A DNA stretch of 64,000 nucleotides, taken from positions 434,001 through 498,000 of the forward strand of contig NZ_FRCK01000002.1 of NCBI RefSeq assembly GCF_900142875.1, given 5' to 3'. Shown here piece after piece: positions 26,487-35,565 of the stretch; position 1 is the first letter of the stretch, and each line of letters opens with the position of its first letter. The notes under the pieces were generated by a model. The model did not search any database. It was not told where the DNA came from and saw only the letters and a list, made by a program, of their open reading frames with translations. Both the position numbers and the translations under genes were made by a program. The DNA is from Paracoccus solventivorans (GTDB lineage: Bacteria; Pseudomonadota; Alphaproteobacteria; Rhodobacterales; Rhodobacteraceae).

Positions 26487-27209
26487 ATGACCGCGCATAT
26501 CCTCATCGTCGAAGACGATCGCGTGACCCGGATGCGGCTGGGGGGGTATCTGCGCAGCCTCGGCTATCGCATCACCGAGGTCGAGGATGCCGAGGACATG
26601 CAGGCGGTGATCGACACCGACCCGCCCGAGATCCTGCTGCTCGACATCGGGCTCGAGGGCAAGGACGGGCTGACCATCACCCGCGAACAGCGGGCCCAGT
26701 CGCGGGTGGGGATCATCCTGCTGACCTCGCGCGACGAACAGGTGGACCGCATCGTCGGGCTGGAGATGGGCGCCGACGACTATGTGACCAAGCCCTTCGA
26801 CCGGCGCGAGCTGGCGGCGCGGATCAAGAACCTGCTGTTCCGCATCACCGACATCGGGCGCAGCGCCCCCGCACCCGGCGCGGTCGAGAATTTCGGCCCT
26901 TGGCATTTCGACCGCATCCGCCGCCGCCTGGTCTCGGCCGCGCGGGTCGAGACGCTCAGCGGGCAGGAGTTCGACCTGCTGGACGTGCTGACCCGCAACC
27001 CCGGCGTCACCTTCGGCCGGCCGCGGCTGAGCGAGATCGTCGGCCGCGGCGAGCTGCGCCCGGGCGACCGCACCATCGACGTGCTGATCGGTCGGCTGCG
27101 CAAGAAGATCGAGACCGACCCGGCCCACCCCGCATTCATCCTGACCCGGATGGGCGAGGGTTACTGCTTCGCCGCGCCCGTATCTCCCGGGCCCGACCAG
27201 CCGGCCTGA
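26487..27209 (+). CDS. torR: TorR-type response regulator (OmpR family)
   Basis: 240 residues. The receiver domain has the acidic pair in VEDDR, the phosphorylated Asp53 in LLLDIGLEG and the switch lysine in VTKPFDR. The C-terminal winged helix is of OmpR type (ELRPGDRTIDVLIGRLRKK). It is divergent from torA, and tor-box-like repeats lie in the gap. The 3' end overlaps the convergent torS gene by 49 bases. It is expected to be phosphorylated by TorS and to activate torA when TMAO is present. Confidence 0.88.
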   Translation: MTAHILIVEDDRVTRMRLGGYLRSLGYRITEVEDAEDMQAVIDTDPPEILLLDIGLEGKDGLTITREQRAQSRVGIILLTSRDEQVDRIVGLEMGADDYVTKPFDRRELAARIKNLLFRITDIGRSAPAPGAVENFGPWHFDRIRRRLVSAARVETLSGQEFDLLDVLTRNPGVTFGRPRLSEIVGRGELRPGDRTIDVLIGRLRKKIETDPAHPAFILTRMGEGYCFAAPVSPGPDQPA

Positions 27210-29959
27210 ACCCGCAGCCCCGCCGCCTCGGCCGCGGCGACCAGACTGCGGGCGGCCTCGGCCGCGATCGGTTCCAGCCTGTCCACCGCGGCCGAATCCC
27301 CCGCCTCGATGCGGCGCAGCAGCGCGCAGAGGGCCGAGAGGCGGAAGTTCGATGCCGCCCCCTTCAGCCGATGCGCCAGCTTGCGCCGCGCCTCGGGGTC
27401 GGTGGCGGCGCGCAGCCGCGGCACGGCGACCGCCAGATCGTCCAGCAGCGCCGCCACGATCTCTGTCGCCTGCGCGGCGCCCAGGCTGGCGACATCTTCC
27501 CTGACGGCGGCGTCCACCTCGGACGCCGCAGGATCCTGGATCGGGGCCACCGAAGCCTCCTCTGCAAACAGGAACGCGGCCAGCGCGCGGGGCGAGACCG
27601 GCTTGGTCAGCACTCTGTCGACGCCGAACCGGGCCCGCGTCGCAGCGTCGTCCTGCACCAGCTCGGCGGTCAGCACCGCCACCAGCGCGCCGTCGCGCCG
27701 GATCCGGGCCACGACTTCCTCGCCTGCCAGATCCGGCAGGCCGAGATCGACGAAGATCGCGTCGAAGCGCCCGCGGGCGGCGGCGTCCAGCGCCTCGGCC
27801 CCGGTCGCCGCCTCGGTCACCTCGCAGCCCATCCGCTCCAGATACCCGCGCGCCACCAGCCGGTTCACCGGGTGGTCGTCGACCACCAGCACCCGCCGGG
27901 ACCCGCCCTGCACCGCCAGCGCCGGCGGCGGCGCGATCTGCGCGGCGTCCACCTGCGGCAGGCGCAGCACCAGCGTGAAGCTGCTGCCCTGCCCCGGCGC
28001 CGTGGACACGCGCAGCTCGCCGCCCATCGCGTCGGTCAGCTGCCGCACGATCGCCAGCCCCAGCCCGACGCCGCGGATGCCGCTGCGCCGTGCGGTGACG
28101 CTGCGGCCGTAGATGTCGAACGCCTGCCGGGTCTCTTCCGCGGTCATCCCCGGGCCGGTGTCGCGCACCGCAAAGCCGATCTCGTGCCGGCCCGCCCCGG
28201 CCGAGCGCGCGGTGACCGCAAGGCCGACCCGCCCCTGCGCGGTGTATTTCACCGCATTCGACAGCAGGTTGGTCACCACCTGCCGGATCTTGGTCGGCTC
28301 GCCCATGACGGCGGCCGGCAGCCCGGTCGAGATCTCGACCGTGGTGGCAAGCCCCTTGGCCGCCGCCATGACCCGCAGATATTCGCCCAGGCCCCGCGCC
28401 AGGGCGGCGGGGTCGAAGGCCTCGCTGCGGCTGCGCTCGCGCCCCTCCTCGCCCACGGAAAAGGTCAGGATGTCCTCGGTCATGCTTTGCAGGTCGCGGG
28501 CCGAGGTCAGGGCGACGTCCAGCCGCGCCCGCCGCGTCGCATCCCTCTCTTCGGACGCCAGCAGGTCCAGGATCCCGATCAGCCCGTTCAGCGGGGTGCG
28601 GATCTCGTGGCTCATCCGGGCCAGGAAATGCATCTTGGCGCGGCTCTGTTCCTCGGCATCCGCCCGCGCGGCGTTGGCGGACTGCATCTCGGCCACCACG
28701 TCGGCGGTGCGGGCCAGGACCGCCGCCTCCAGCCGGTTGCGCAACTCGGCAGCCTCTTCGGTCCGGCAGCGCAGGATGTTCAGCGCCTCTTCCAGCTTGC
28801 CGATCTCGTCCTGGCCGCTGATCTGCATCGGCTGGCCGATATCGCCGCCGGCGACCGCCACCATGCGCTCGGCCACCTCTTCCAGCCGCAGCACCACCTT
28901 GCGGCGGGTGCGGGTCCACAGCAGATAGCCGGCCAGCAGCGCCAGCACGATGACGGCGGCCAGCGCCGCGGACAGCAGCGCCGCCTGTCCCCCGGCCGAG
29001 GCGACCCCCTGCTTCATCCGCGCGCGGGTCTCGTCGCGGCCCAGCCGCGCCTCGGCAATCAGCAGGTCCAGCTCGCGGTCGAGCTGCGCGGCCAGCCGGC
29101 CCAGATCCCGCTGCGCCGAAAGCGCCGCCTTGCGCCGCGCGACCAGCCCCTCGGGCCCCAGCCCGGCGGACAGGCGCTGCAACTGCAGCCCCGCCTCGCG
29201 GCGCGAGGTCTCGGACAGCATGAACTGCGAGCGGTCCCGCGCCAGGTTCAGGGCGGTCTCGAACTCGGCCTCCAGCCCGGCCAGCCCGGCCGGTTCCCGG
29301 ATGCCGGGGATGCGGGCGACCAGACGCTCCAGCGCCGCATTGGCCTCGGCCATCTCGGCCAGCCGCTCATAGGCAAAGAAGTTCACATCGGCCAGCCGGT
29401 CCAGGCCGGGCCGGGAATCGGCCCCGCGGGGCTGTGCGTAAAGCTCCCAGATGCCGGCGGTGACCCGCAGCCGCGCCAGATCGGTTTCGGTTGAAATGAT
29501 CATCGCCAGCCGCGACCCCGCCTCGACCAGCAGCGCCCGGTCCGCCTGCAACGCCGCCTCGACGCCGACCAGCAGGTCGACGCTCTGCCGCATCCGCCCC
29601 ACCAGCCGCCTGACCGCATCGGCCGAGCCCGGATCGGTCCGGCCGCCCAGGAACAGCCGCATCGCGTCCAGATCGGCGGCGATGCTGTCCACCCGCCCGT
29701 CCAGCGCCTGCGTGGTTTCGGCGACCTGGGTGACGGTGCGCGCCTCGGCCAACCGCCCGGCAAGCGAGGCCGCGAAATCCGCGTCCTGTGCAACCCGCTC
29801 GGTCCGCTCTATGATCGCGATGCTTTCCGACAGCACCCGTTTCTGCGTCTGGGCGAGGAAGCGGTTGACGCCGAACGAGGCCAGGCCGACAACCACCATC
29901 AGCCCGGAGAGGACCATGAAGACGGATTGCAGCTGCTTGTCGAACCGTCGAGAGCGCAT
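27161..29959 (-). CDS. torS: TorS-type hybrid sensor histidine kinase
   Basis: 932 residues with the full TorS layout. A membrane helix (about 12-34) is followed by a long helical periplasmic sensor (35-325), a second helix (328-348) and HAMP. The kinase H-box is MSHEIRTPLNG (His451) and the ATP-binding domain has NLLSNAVKYT and GVGLGLAIV. A receiver (Asp738 in IFVDLGLPD) and a C-terminal phosphotransfer domain (His863 in HRLKGAASNF) complete the four-step relay. It is read opposite to torT, and the two start codons share the tetramer CATG. Its 3' end overlaps torR by 49 bases. It should sense TMAO through TorT and phosphorylate TorR. Confidence 0.9.
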   Translation of the reverse strand: MRSRRFDKQLQSVFMVLSGLMVVVGLASFGVNRFLAQTQKRVLSESIAIIERTERVAQDADFAASLAGRLAEARTVTQVAETTQALDGRVDSIAADLDAMRLFLGGRTDPGSADAVRRLVGRMRQSVDLLVGVEAALQADRALLVEAGSRLAMIISTETDLARLRVTAGIWELYAQPRGADSRPGLDRLADVNFFAYERLAEMAEANAALERLVARIPGIREPAGLAGLEAEFETALNLARDRSQFMLSETSRREAGLQLQRLSAGLGPEGLVARRKAALSAQRDLGRLAAQLDRELDLLIAEARLGRDETRARMKQGVASAGGQAALLSAALAAVIVLALLAGYLLWTRTRRKVVLRLEEVAERMVAVAGGDIGQPMQISGQDEIGKLEEALNILRCRTEEAAELRNRLEAAVLARTADVVAEMQSANAARADAEEQSRAKMHFLARMSHEIRTPLNGLIGILDLLASEERDATRRARLDVALTSARDLQSMTEDILTFSVGEEGRERSRSEAFDPAALARGLGEYLRVMAAAKGLATTVEISTGLPAAVMGEPTKIRQVVTNLLSNAVKYTAQGRVGLAVTARSAGAGRHEIGFAVRDTGPGMTAEETRQAFDIYGRSVTARRSGIRGVGLGLAIVRQLTDAMGGELRVSTAPGQGSSFTLVLRLPQVDAAQIAPPPALAVQGGSRRVLVVDDHPVNRLVARGYLERMGCEVTEAATGAEALDAAARGRFDAIFVDLGLPDLAGEEVVARIRRDGALVAVLTAELVQDDAATRARFGVDRVLTKPVSPRALAAFLFAEEASVAPIQDPAASEVDAAVREDVASLGAAQATEIVAALLDDLAVAVPRLRAATDPEARRKLAHRLKGAASNFRLSALCALLRRIEAGDSAAVDRLEPIAAEAARSLVAAAEAAGLRVQAGWSGPGDTGAAKQ

Positions 29960-30920
29960 GAAGGCTGCTTATCGCCGGATCGCCGGCGCGGCAATCGTCG
30001 CCCTGTGCGGGATCGCGGGCGCACCGGCGCGGGCCGACCAGCAGCTTCTTTGCGTGCTGGTGCCGCATTTCAAGGATGAATACTGGCTCAGCGTCGCGCA
30101 CGGGCTCGAACAGCGCTCGGCCGAACAGGGGCTGTCCGTGCGCTTCTTCGAGGCCGGGGGCTACAACGCGCTGGCAAACCAGATCGAGCAGATCGGGGCC
30201 TGTACGGATCTGGAACCGGGGGCGATCCTGATCGGTGCCGTGTCGTCCGACGCGCCCGGGCTGCTGGCGGCGGTGCAGGAGGCGGCCGAGATCCAGCCGG
30301 TAATTGGGCTGGTGAACGAGCTGCATTCCGATGCGCTGGCGGCGCGCGTCGGCGTCGACTGGTTCGACATGGGGCTGGTGCTGGGCCGCGATCTGGCCGC
30401 CCGCTTTCCCGCCGGCGGCGAGGTGCATGAGGCGGTGCTGCTGTCCGGCCCGCCCGCCTCCGGCTGGGTGGCGCCGCTGGAACAGGGGCTGCACCGGGGG
30501 ATCGAGGGCTCTTCGGTGGCGATCGTCGCGACCTATGGCGCGGATACCGGCACCTCGCAGCAGCTGCGGCTGGTGGAGATGGCCTGGGCAGCACATCCCG
30601 GCATCGAGCTGATGATCGGCAGCGCCCCCGCCATCGAGGCCGCCATGGGCCTGTTCGCGGGCCGCCCGGATCGCCCCGCCCTTGCCGCGACCTATGTCAG
30701 CCACAGCGTGGCGCGGGGGCTGGTGGGGCGCCAGATCCTCGCCGCGCCGTTCGACAACCCGATCCAGCAGGGGCGCGCCGCCGTCGATGCGGCCGTGGCG
30801 ACCATGGAAGGCAACCCGCCGCCGGGGCGGGTGAGCACGCAGATCGTCATCTACGGCACGGGCATCAGCCCGGACAGGATCGAGCTTTCCCCGGCCGACT
30901 ACTTCCCCAGCCTCGACTGA
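29958..30920 (+). CDS. torT: TorT-type periplasmic TMAO-binding protein
   Basis: 320 residues. The signal peptide (IVALCGIAGAPARA) precedes a type I periplasmic-binding fold. Typical TorT features are CVLVPHFKDEYWLSVAHGLE, FEAGGYNALANQIEQIGAC and ILIGAVSSDAPG. It would bind TMAO and dock on the TorS sensor domain. The ATG at 29958 is in the same CATG as the torS start, with only GAGAG as a weak ribosome site. About 450 gene-free bases follow. Confidence 0.88.
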   Translation: MKAAYRRIAGAAIVALCGIAGAPARADQQLLCVLVPHFKDEYWLSVAHGLEQRSAEQGLSVRFFEAGGYNALANQIEQIGACTDLEPGAILIGAVSSDAPGLLAAVQEAAEIQPVIGLVNELHSDALAARVGVDWFDMGLVLGRDLAARFPAGGEVHEAVLLSGPPASGWVAPLEQGLHRGIEGSSVAIVATYGADTGTSQQLRLVEMAWAAHPGIELMIGSAPAIEAAMGLFAGRPDRPALAATYVSHSVARGLVGRQILAAPFDNPIQQGRAAVDAAVATMEGNPPPGRVSTQIVIYGTGISPDRIELSPADYFPSLD

Positions 30921-31235
30921 CCGGGCGTCCGGCGCCGGGGGTCCGGTGGCGGAAACGCGGCCGAATCACCCGCTGCGGGCTGGCGCCGGGGCGCCGGCGG
31001 CAACGATCCTGCGACGGCGAAATCAACTCTCGACAATATCTCGTTGTTAATTTGGCCGGAATCTTATTTCCGCCGATTGCGGTCCGATTGCCGCAGTTGC
31101 AAAGCGGCGGGCGGTATTTGCATTCCCTATCGGCGGAATGACAGCACCGATTTTACCCCCGCGCGACCACGCCGCAATTCACTCATCCGGAACGCGAAAA
31201 CGCCTTGGATTCTCTCTCTTTGGGGGCGTCAAAAG
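30921..31235. other. Gene-free leader region before the polysaccharide operon
   Basis: After the torT stop the sequence is first GC-rich, then from about 31,020 clearly AT-richer than anything around it. No supported gene is seen; a 70-codon frame at 31044-31256 has no family signal. The AT-rich part leads into the promoter at 31236. Confidence 0.5.
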
Positions 31236-31264
31236 TTGACAGAAGCCGATCGTTAAATTACAAA
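31236..31264 (+). promoter_or_regulatory. Sigma-70-type promoter of the polysaccharide operon
   Basis: A perfect -35 box TTGACA (31236-31241), a 17-base spacer and a -10 box TACAAA (4 of 6 matches) at 31259-31264, in an AT-rich patch. It lies about 110 bases before the first gene of the operon. Confidence 0.6.
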
Positions 31265-31373
31265 AAATCTTACGGATCTTCTGGAATATTGCGCGCCGAC
31301 AGGCGCCTGCGTTCGGCTGTGTTCCGGTCAGCCGCCTGTAATTCAGTATTTTTTATCGGTGGGGCTGCGTGGC

Positions 31374-32570
31374 ATGACGAAAATGGCAGGCGCGGAGTCA
31401 CCGCCGGCGGGACGGCTCTCGGAAACCACCGCCCCGGCCCGCGCGCCGGGCGGCCGGCGCAAGGCGTCCCCGGGCGACGGCAGCCCGGCCGGGCTGCCTC
31501 CGGTCCCTGCCCCCAGCCGGCGGCGGCTGCGGCGGCAGATCGGGTTCCAGCCGCGATATCCGCGGCTTTACCGGGCCTATAACATCGCCGCCGCCCTCCT
31601 GATCCTGATCGCCGCCTGGCCGACGCTGGTGGCGATCTCGCTGGCGCTGCTGGCCACCCAGGGACGCGAGATCTTCTATCGCGGCCCGCGGCTGGGCAAG
31701 GATTCCAGGGTCTTCCAGATCTACAAGTTCCGCACCCTGAACACCGCGGCCGCGGCGCAGATGACCCGGGACCGCACCCTGCCGCAGAACAGCGGGCTGG
31801 AAACCCCGCTGGGCAAGTTCCTGCGCGACACGCGGCTGGACGAGTTGCCCCAGATCTTCAACGTGCTGCGCGGCGACATGAACCTGTGCGGCCCGCGCCC
31901 GGTGCGCCCCGAGATCGCCGCCATCGAAAGCGCCCGCATCCCCGGCTATGCGACGCGCTTTGCCGTCAAGCCGGGGCTGGTCGGTCCGTCGCAGGCGCTG
32001 ATGAGCCACGGCACCTCGAAGCGGATCCGCGCCATGTTCAACAACACCGCCAGCCGCCGCCCGGTGTCGATGGCCTCTGAAATCCGCCTGCTGGCCGCGA
32101 TCGGCTGGGCGGTGGCGCGCCGCAGCGCGACCGAGCTGTATTCCCGGCTGGCCCGGATGCTGCGGCGGCAGTGGCGGCGGGCGCGGGCCTGGGGCCACCG
32201 CATGGCCGACCTGTTGCTGGGGATCGAGCCCGAGCGGATGGTCGAGGTGCGGCTGCCCGGCATGCCCGCGCTGCAAAAGGTGCGGGTGCATTCCGGGCTG
32301 GTGCTCGAGATCCCGGCCCTGCCCGAGCTGCCGCTGTCGGCCGCCGCCAGCGGCAGCTGCCCGGTGACGCTGGTCGTCAAGCTGCCCCGGGGCGGGGTGC
32401 GCCGGGCGCGGGTGGTGCTGCGCCCGCAGGGCCGGCCGGGGCATTACTTCTACACCGCGAGTTCGGCGGCATCGGAGCATGTCGTCGAACGCTATCTGCT
32501 GGGCCTGACCGTGCTTGGCCCGACCCGGCGGCGCGACGGCGACCAGCGGTCGCACGCCGGTCTGGGCTGA
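31374..32570 (+). CDS. Undecaprenyl-phosphate sugar-1-phosphate transferase (polysaccharide initiation)
   Basis: 398 residues. After a basic, proline-rich N-terminus, one membrane helix (AALLILIAAWPTLVAISLAL) leads into the bacterial sugar transferase domain. This has FYRGPRLGKDSRVFQIYKFR and the signature LDELPQIFNVLRGDMNLCGP plus RPVRPE. Such enzymes put the first sugar phosphate on the lipid carrier at the inner membrane. The last 170 residues (from about MADLLLGIEPERM) are not part of the family and resemble a small beta domain of unknown role. An upstream GTG at 31359 is an alternative start. It opens the polysaccharide operon. Confidence 0.88.
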   Translation: MTKMAGAESPPAGRLSETTAPARAPGGRRKASPGDGSPAGLPPVPAPSRRRLRRQIGFQPRYPRLYRAYNIAAALLILIAAWPTLVAISLALLATQGREIFYRGPRLGKDSRVFQIYKFRTLNTAAAAQMTRDRTLPQNSGLETPLGKFLRDTRLDELPQIFNVLRGDMNLCGPRPVRPEIAAIESARIPGYATRFAVKPGLVGPSQALMSHGTSKRIRAMFNNTASRRPVSMASEIRLLAAIGWAVARRSATELYSRLARMLRRQWRRARAWGHRMADLLLGIEPERMVEVRLPGMPALQKVRVHSGLVLEIPALPELPLSAAASGSCPVTLVVKLPRGGVRRARVVLRPQGRPGHYFYTASSAASEHVVERYLLGLTVLGPTRRRDGDQRSHAGLG

Positions 32571-32585
32571 CGGCGGCGCGCGCAG

Positions 32586-34193
32586 GTGCAGGCCCCGGAC
32601 GCCAGCCTTCCCGCCCCGGCCGGGGCTGCCGCGCCGCCCGCGCGGCCCGCGGGCGCGCAGCCCGTACGGGGGGCGGGCGGGCGGCGGCTTTCCTCGCTCA
32701 TGGCGGCGGTATCGCATTTCGGCGGCCAGCTGCTGGGGATCCTGCTGGCGCTGCTGGTCTCGCATCTGATCGCGCGGCGGCTGGGGATGGGGGCCGAGGC
32801 CGACGCCTTCTTCTTTGGCCGCCGCATCGCCACCAGCCTGATCGAGACGCTCAGCCAGATCATGGCGGTGTTCTACATCCCGCTGGTCGCGGCCCATGCC
32901 GCGCGCGCGGGCGGCGGGTTCCTGCGCGCCACGCTGCGCCATGCCGCCATCGCCGCGGCGCTGGGGCTGGGGCTGAGCCTGCTGATCGCCTGGGGCGCAG
33001 CGCCGATGGTGCGGCTGCTGGCGCCGGGGTTCGAGGGCGGCGCCGCGGTGCTGGCCGGACAGGCGCTGACGCTGTTCGGGGCGGCGCTGCCCGCGACCAT
33101 GGGCTGCATCGTGTTTGCCGCCTGCCTGAACGTGACGGGGCGGTTCGGGATGCCCTCGGCGATCCGGCAGCTGCCGCGGGCGGCGGTGGCGGCGGTGCTG
33201 GCGCTGGCGGGGACCGACATCGCGATCCGGGGCGCGGGGGGCTTTGCGGTGGCGTGGTTCGCGGTGGCCGGGCTGATGCTGCTGCAATGCCTGCGCATCG
33301 CCCGCGACTGGCAGGCGGAAGCGGCCGCCCCCCCTGCCCCCGCGGCGCCGGTACGCCCGCTGGCCGCGGGGATCTCCGCGGTGCTGCTGATGGTGGCGGC
33401 GCTGGCCAGCACCTGGCTCGAAACCGGCTTTGCCGCGCAGGTCGGCCCCGGCGGGGTCACCCGGCTGGAGCTGACCCAGCGGCTGGGCACGCTGCCGGGC
33501 AACACGCTGGTCGCGGCGCTGTCGCTCGTGGTCTTCACCGCCTGGTCGCGGCGGGCGGCGGCGGGGCAGCGGCCCAGTGCCTCGGACTTCTGGCGCAACA
33601 TCTTCGTCGGGCTGGCGGCGCTGCTGCCGGTCCAGGTCTATGTGGCGCTGCACAGCCAGGCGCTGGTCGGGTTCCTGCTGGGCCACGGCCGCTTCGATGC
33701 CGCGGCGGTCGACAGCGTCGCCCACAGCCTGCGCTGGATGACGCTGGCCCCGCTCAGCGCCTTTGTGCTGCGCATGGTGCTGGTGCGGGTGCTGGCGGAC
33801 CCGGGCTTGCCGGTGGTGCGGCTGATCGCGATCGGCATCGGCTTCGACACGTTGTTGAAGGCGCTGCTGTTCCAGCTGCTGACCCCCGGCTTCGGCGTGG
33901 TCGGGATCGTGACGGCGCAGGCGATCTCTCCGGTGGCGACGGTGCTGCTGATGGCGGCGCTGCTGCGGGGCAGCGGGCTGCTGGCCGGGCCGGTGCGTCT
34001 GGGGCGCGAGGCCGGGCTGGCCATCGCCGCCGCCGCAAGCATCGCCGGATTTGCGCTTGGCGCGCTGCCGTTTTCCGGCGTTGCCCCGTCAATGCGCGGC
34101 GATCTTGCCATGCTGGCAGCATCGGGGCTGCTGGGCGGCGTGCTGTTCCTGGTCACTGCAAAGGTGCTGCGTGTTTCCGTCGCCCTGCATTGA
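32586..34193 (+). CDS. MurJ/MVIN-type lipid flippase for polysaccharide units
   Basis: 535 residues with about 14 hydrophobic segments. The family start pattern is present (GAEADAFFFGRRIATSLIE, then FYIPLVAAH). A role in moving lipid-linked repeat units across the inner membrane is inferred from its place between the initiating transferase and the exporter. The usual Wzx flippase is absent, so this protein probably substitutes for it. The start is GTG at 32586; the first 35 residues are low-complexity Ala/Pro, and an ATG at 32700 is possible. Confidence 0.82.
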   Translation: MQAPDASLPAPAGAAAPPARPAGAQPVRGAGGRRLSSLMAAVSHFGGQLLGILLALLVSHLIARRLGMGAEADAFFFGRRIATSLIETLSQIMAVFYIPLVAAHAARAGGGFLRATLRHAAIAAALGLGLSLLIAWGAAPMVRLLAPGFEGGAAVLAGQALTLFGAALPATMGCIVFAACLNVTGRFGMPSAIRQLPRAAVAAVLALAGTDIAIRGAGGFAVAWFAVAGLMLLQCLRIARDWQAEAAAPPAPAAPVRPLAAGISAVLLMVAALASTWLETGFAAQVGPGGVTRLELTQRLGTLPGNTLVAALSLVVFTAWSRRAAAGQRPSASDFWRNIFVGLAALLPVQVYVALHSQALVGFLLGHGRFDAAAVDSVAHSLRWMTLAPLSAFVLRMVLVRVLADPGLPVVRLIAIGIGFDTLLKALLFQLLTPGFGVVGIVTAQAISPVATVLLMAALLRGSGLLAGPVRLGREAGLAIAAAASIAGFALGALPFSGVAPSMRGDLAMLAASGLLGGVLFLVTAKVLRVSVALH

Positions 34194-34335
34194 TCCGGCC
34201 GGGCCCTTCCGCGGCCGCCCGCGCGCGCCGGAACGGCGGGCCGCACTGCCGGAACAGCCTCGTTCCCCGGCGGGGCGCGATTTGCTAGACTGCAATTTAT
34301 CTCCGGGAAAAACCGTGAACCATGAGGAGCGCCGG

Positions 34336-35565
34336 ATGAGCACCCCGACCTTGGCAAGGACGCTCTGGTCCAGGGTGCCGGGCCTTGCCGCCGCGCTGGC
34401 GCTGCTGGGATCGGCGCTGGCGGCGCAGGAGCTGCCCGCGCCCCGCTTCCAGCTGGCGCCGGGCGATATGGTCGAGGTCTCGGTCTTCGCGAATGAGGCG
34501 CTGTCGGGGCAGTATCCGGTGCGCGAGGACGGCTCGCTGGCGCTGCATCTGATCGGCGCGATTCCCGCCGCCGGCCTGACCCCGGCAGAGTTCGAAAACG
34601 CGCTGCGCGAGCGGCTGGCGCCGATCATCCCCGCGCCGGTCTCGGCCACGGTGGCGGTGGCGCGCTGGCGGCCGGTGGCGGTGCTGGGGGCGGTGGCGCA
34701 GCCCGGGCTGTACGATTTCAGCAGCGGTCTGGACGTGACCCGGGCGGTGGCGCTGGCCGGGGGCGCGGCGCGGCTGGCGGCGGATGCGCCGGTGACCCTG
34801 GCCCTGCGCGTCACCGAAGAGGCCGGGCGCTATCAGGCGTTGAAATCGCGGCTGGCGGCGCTGCTGACCGAGGAATCCCGCCTGTTGCAGGAACGCGCCG
34901 GCGAAACCGCGGTGCCGGTCCCGCCCGAGGCCGCGCAGTTGGTCGGGGCCGGGCCCGCCGCCGCCATGGCCAACGAACAGCAGCGGCTGCTGGCGCTGCG
35001 CGCCCGGCTGCACGAGATCCGCACAGCCGGAGAGGAGGAGCGCCGCCAGCTCGCCCTGACCGAGGCACAGTCCTATGCCGACCGCCGCGCCCTGTCGCAG
35101 CGCCAGGTCGAGGTGACCGAGCGCGACCTGGACAACCAGCTGCGGCTGCAGGAACAGGGGCTCAGCGTTGCCTCGCGCGTGTTGCAGGTGAACCTCGCGG
35201 TCGACCAGTATCGCAGCGCCGAGCTGGAGGCCGCGGCCTTCGAGGCCGCCGCACGGCAAAGCGCCAGCGCCGCCGCCAGCATGGGCCGCGCCCTGGTCAG
35301 CCAGCGCGAGGAAGAGATCACCGGGCGGCTGGCGCAGCTCCGGCAGGAGATCGCGGAGACGCGCGCCACCATGGCGGCCAGCCGCGAGATCCTGGCCGAG
35401 TTCGGCGGCGGCACCGGGCTGGCGGATGCGGCGACGCCGCCGCGCTATCTGGTCACACGGCGCATCGACGGCGCCGCGCAGCTGTTCGACGCGACGCCGC
35501 TGTCGCTGCTGCAACCCGGCGACACGCTCGAGGTGGTACCGCTGGCGCCGGACGCCGCCCCATGA
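34336..35565 (+). CDS. Wza-like polysaccharide export protein
   Basis: 409 residues from the ATG at 34336, with GAGGAG upstream. A signal peptide (LAAALALLGSALAAQE) precedes the polysaccharide export domain (FQLAPGDMVEVSVFANEALS) and a SLBB-like domain (VLGAVAQPGLYDFSSGLDVT). A long helical stretch of about 170 residues follows, with heptad spacing, and a second small beta domain ends it. The helical insert makes it longer than plain export proteins and may reach across the periplasm toward the Wzz protein. No lipobox cysteine is seen after the signal. It overlaps the next gene by ATGA. Confidence 0.85.
   Translation: MSTPTLARTLWSRVPGLAAALALLGSALAAQELPAPRFQLAPGDMVEVSVFANEALSGQYPVREDGSLALHLIGAIPAAGLTPAEFENALRERLAPIIPAPVSATVAVARWRPVAVLGAVAQPGLYDFSSGLDVTRAVALAGGAARLAADAPVTLALRVTEEAGRYQALKSRLAALLTEESRLLQERAGETAVPVPPEAAQLVGAGPAAAMANEQQRLLALRARLHEIRTAGEEERRQLALTEAQSYADRRALSQRQVEVTERDLDNQLRLQEQGLSVASRVLQVNLAVDQYRSAELEAAAFEAAARQSASAAASMGRALVSQREEEITGRLAQLRQEIAETRATMAASREILAEFGGGTGLADAATPPRYLVTRRIDGAAQLFDATPLSLLQPGDTLEVVPLAPDAAP

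Noticed and set aside
26471..29494. A 1007-codon plus-strand frame across torR and torS
   Set aside because: Shadow of torR in another frame and of the antisense of torS; composition is Arg/His/Gln-rich and no domain pattern is seen, while torR and torS are complete in their own frames.
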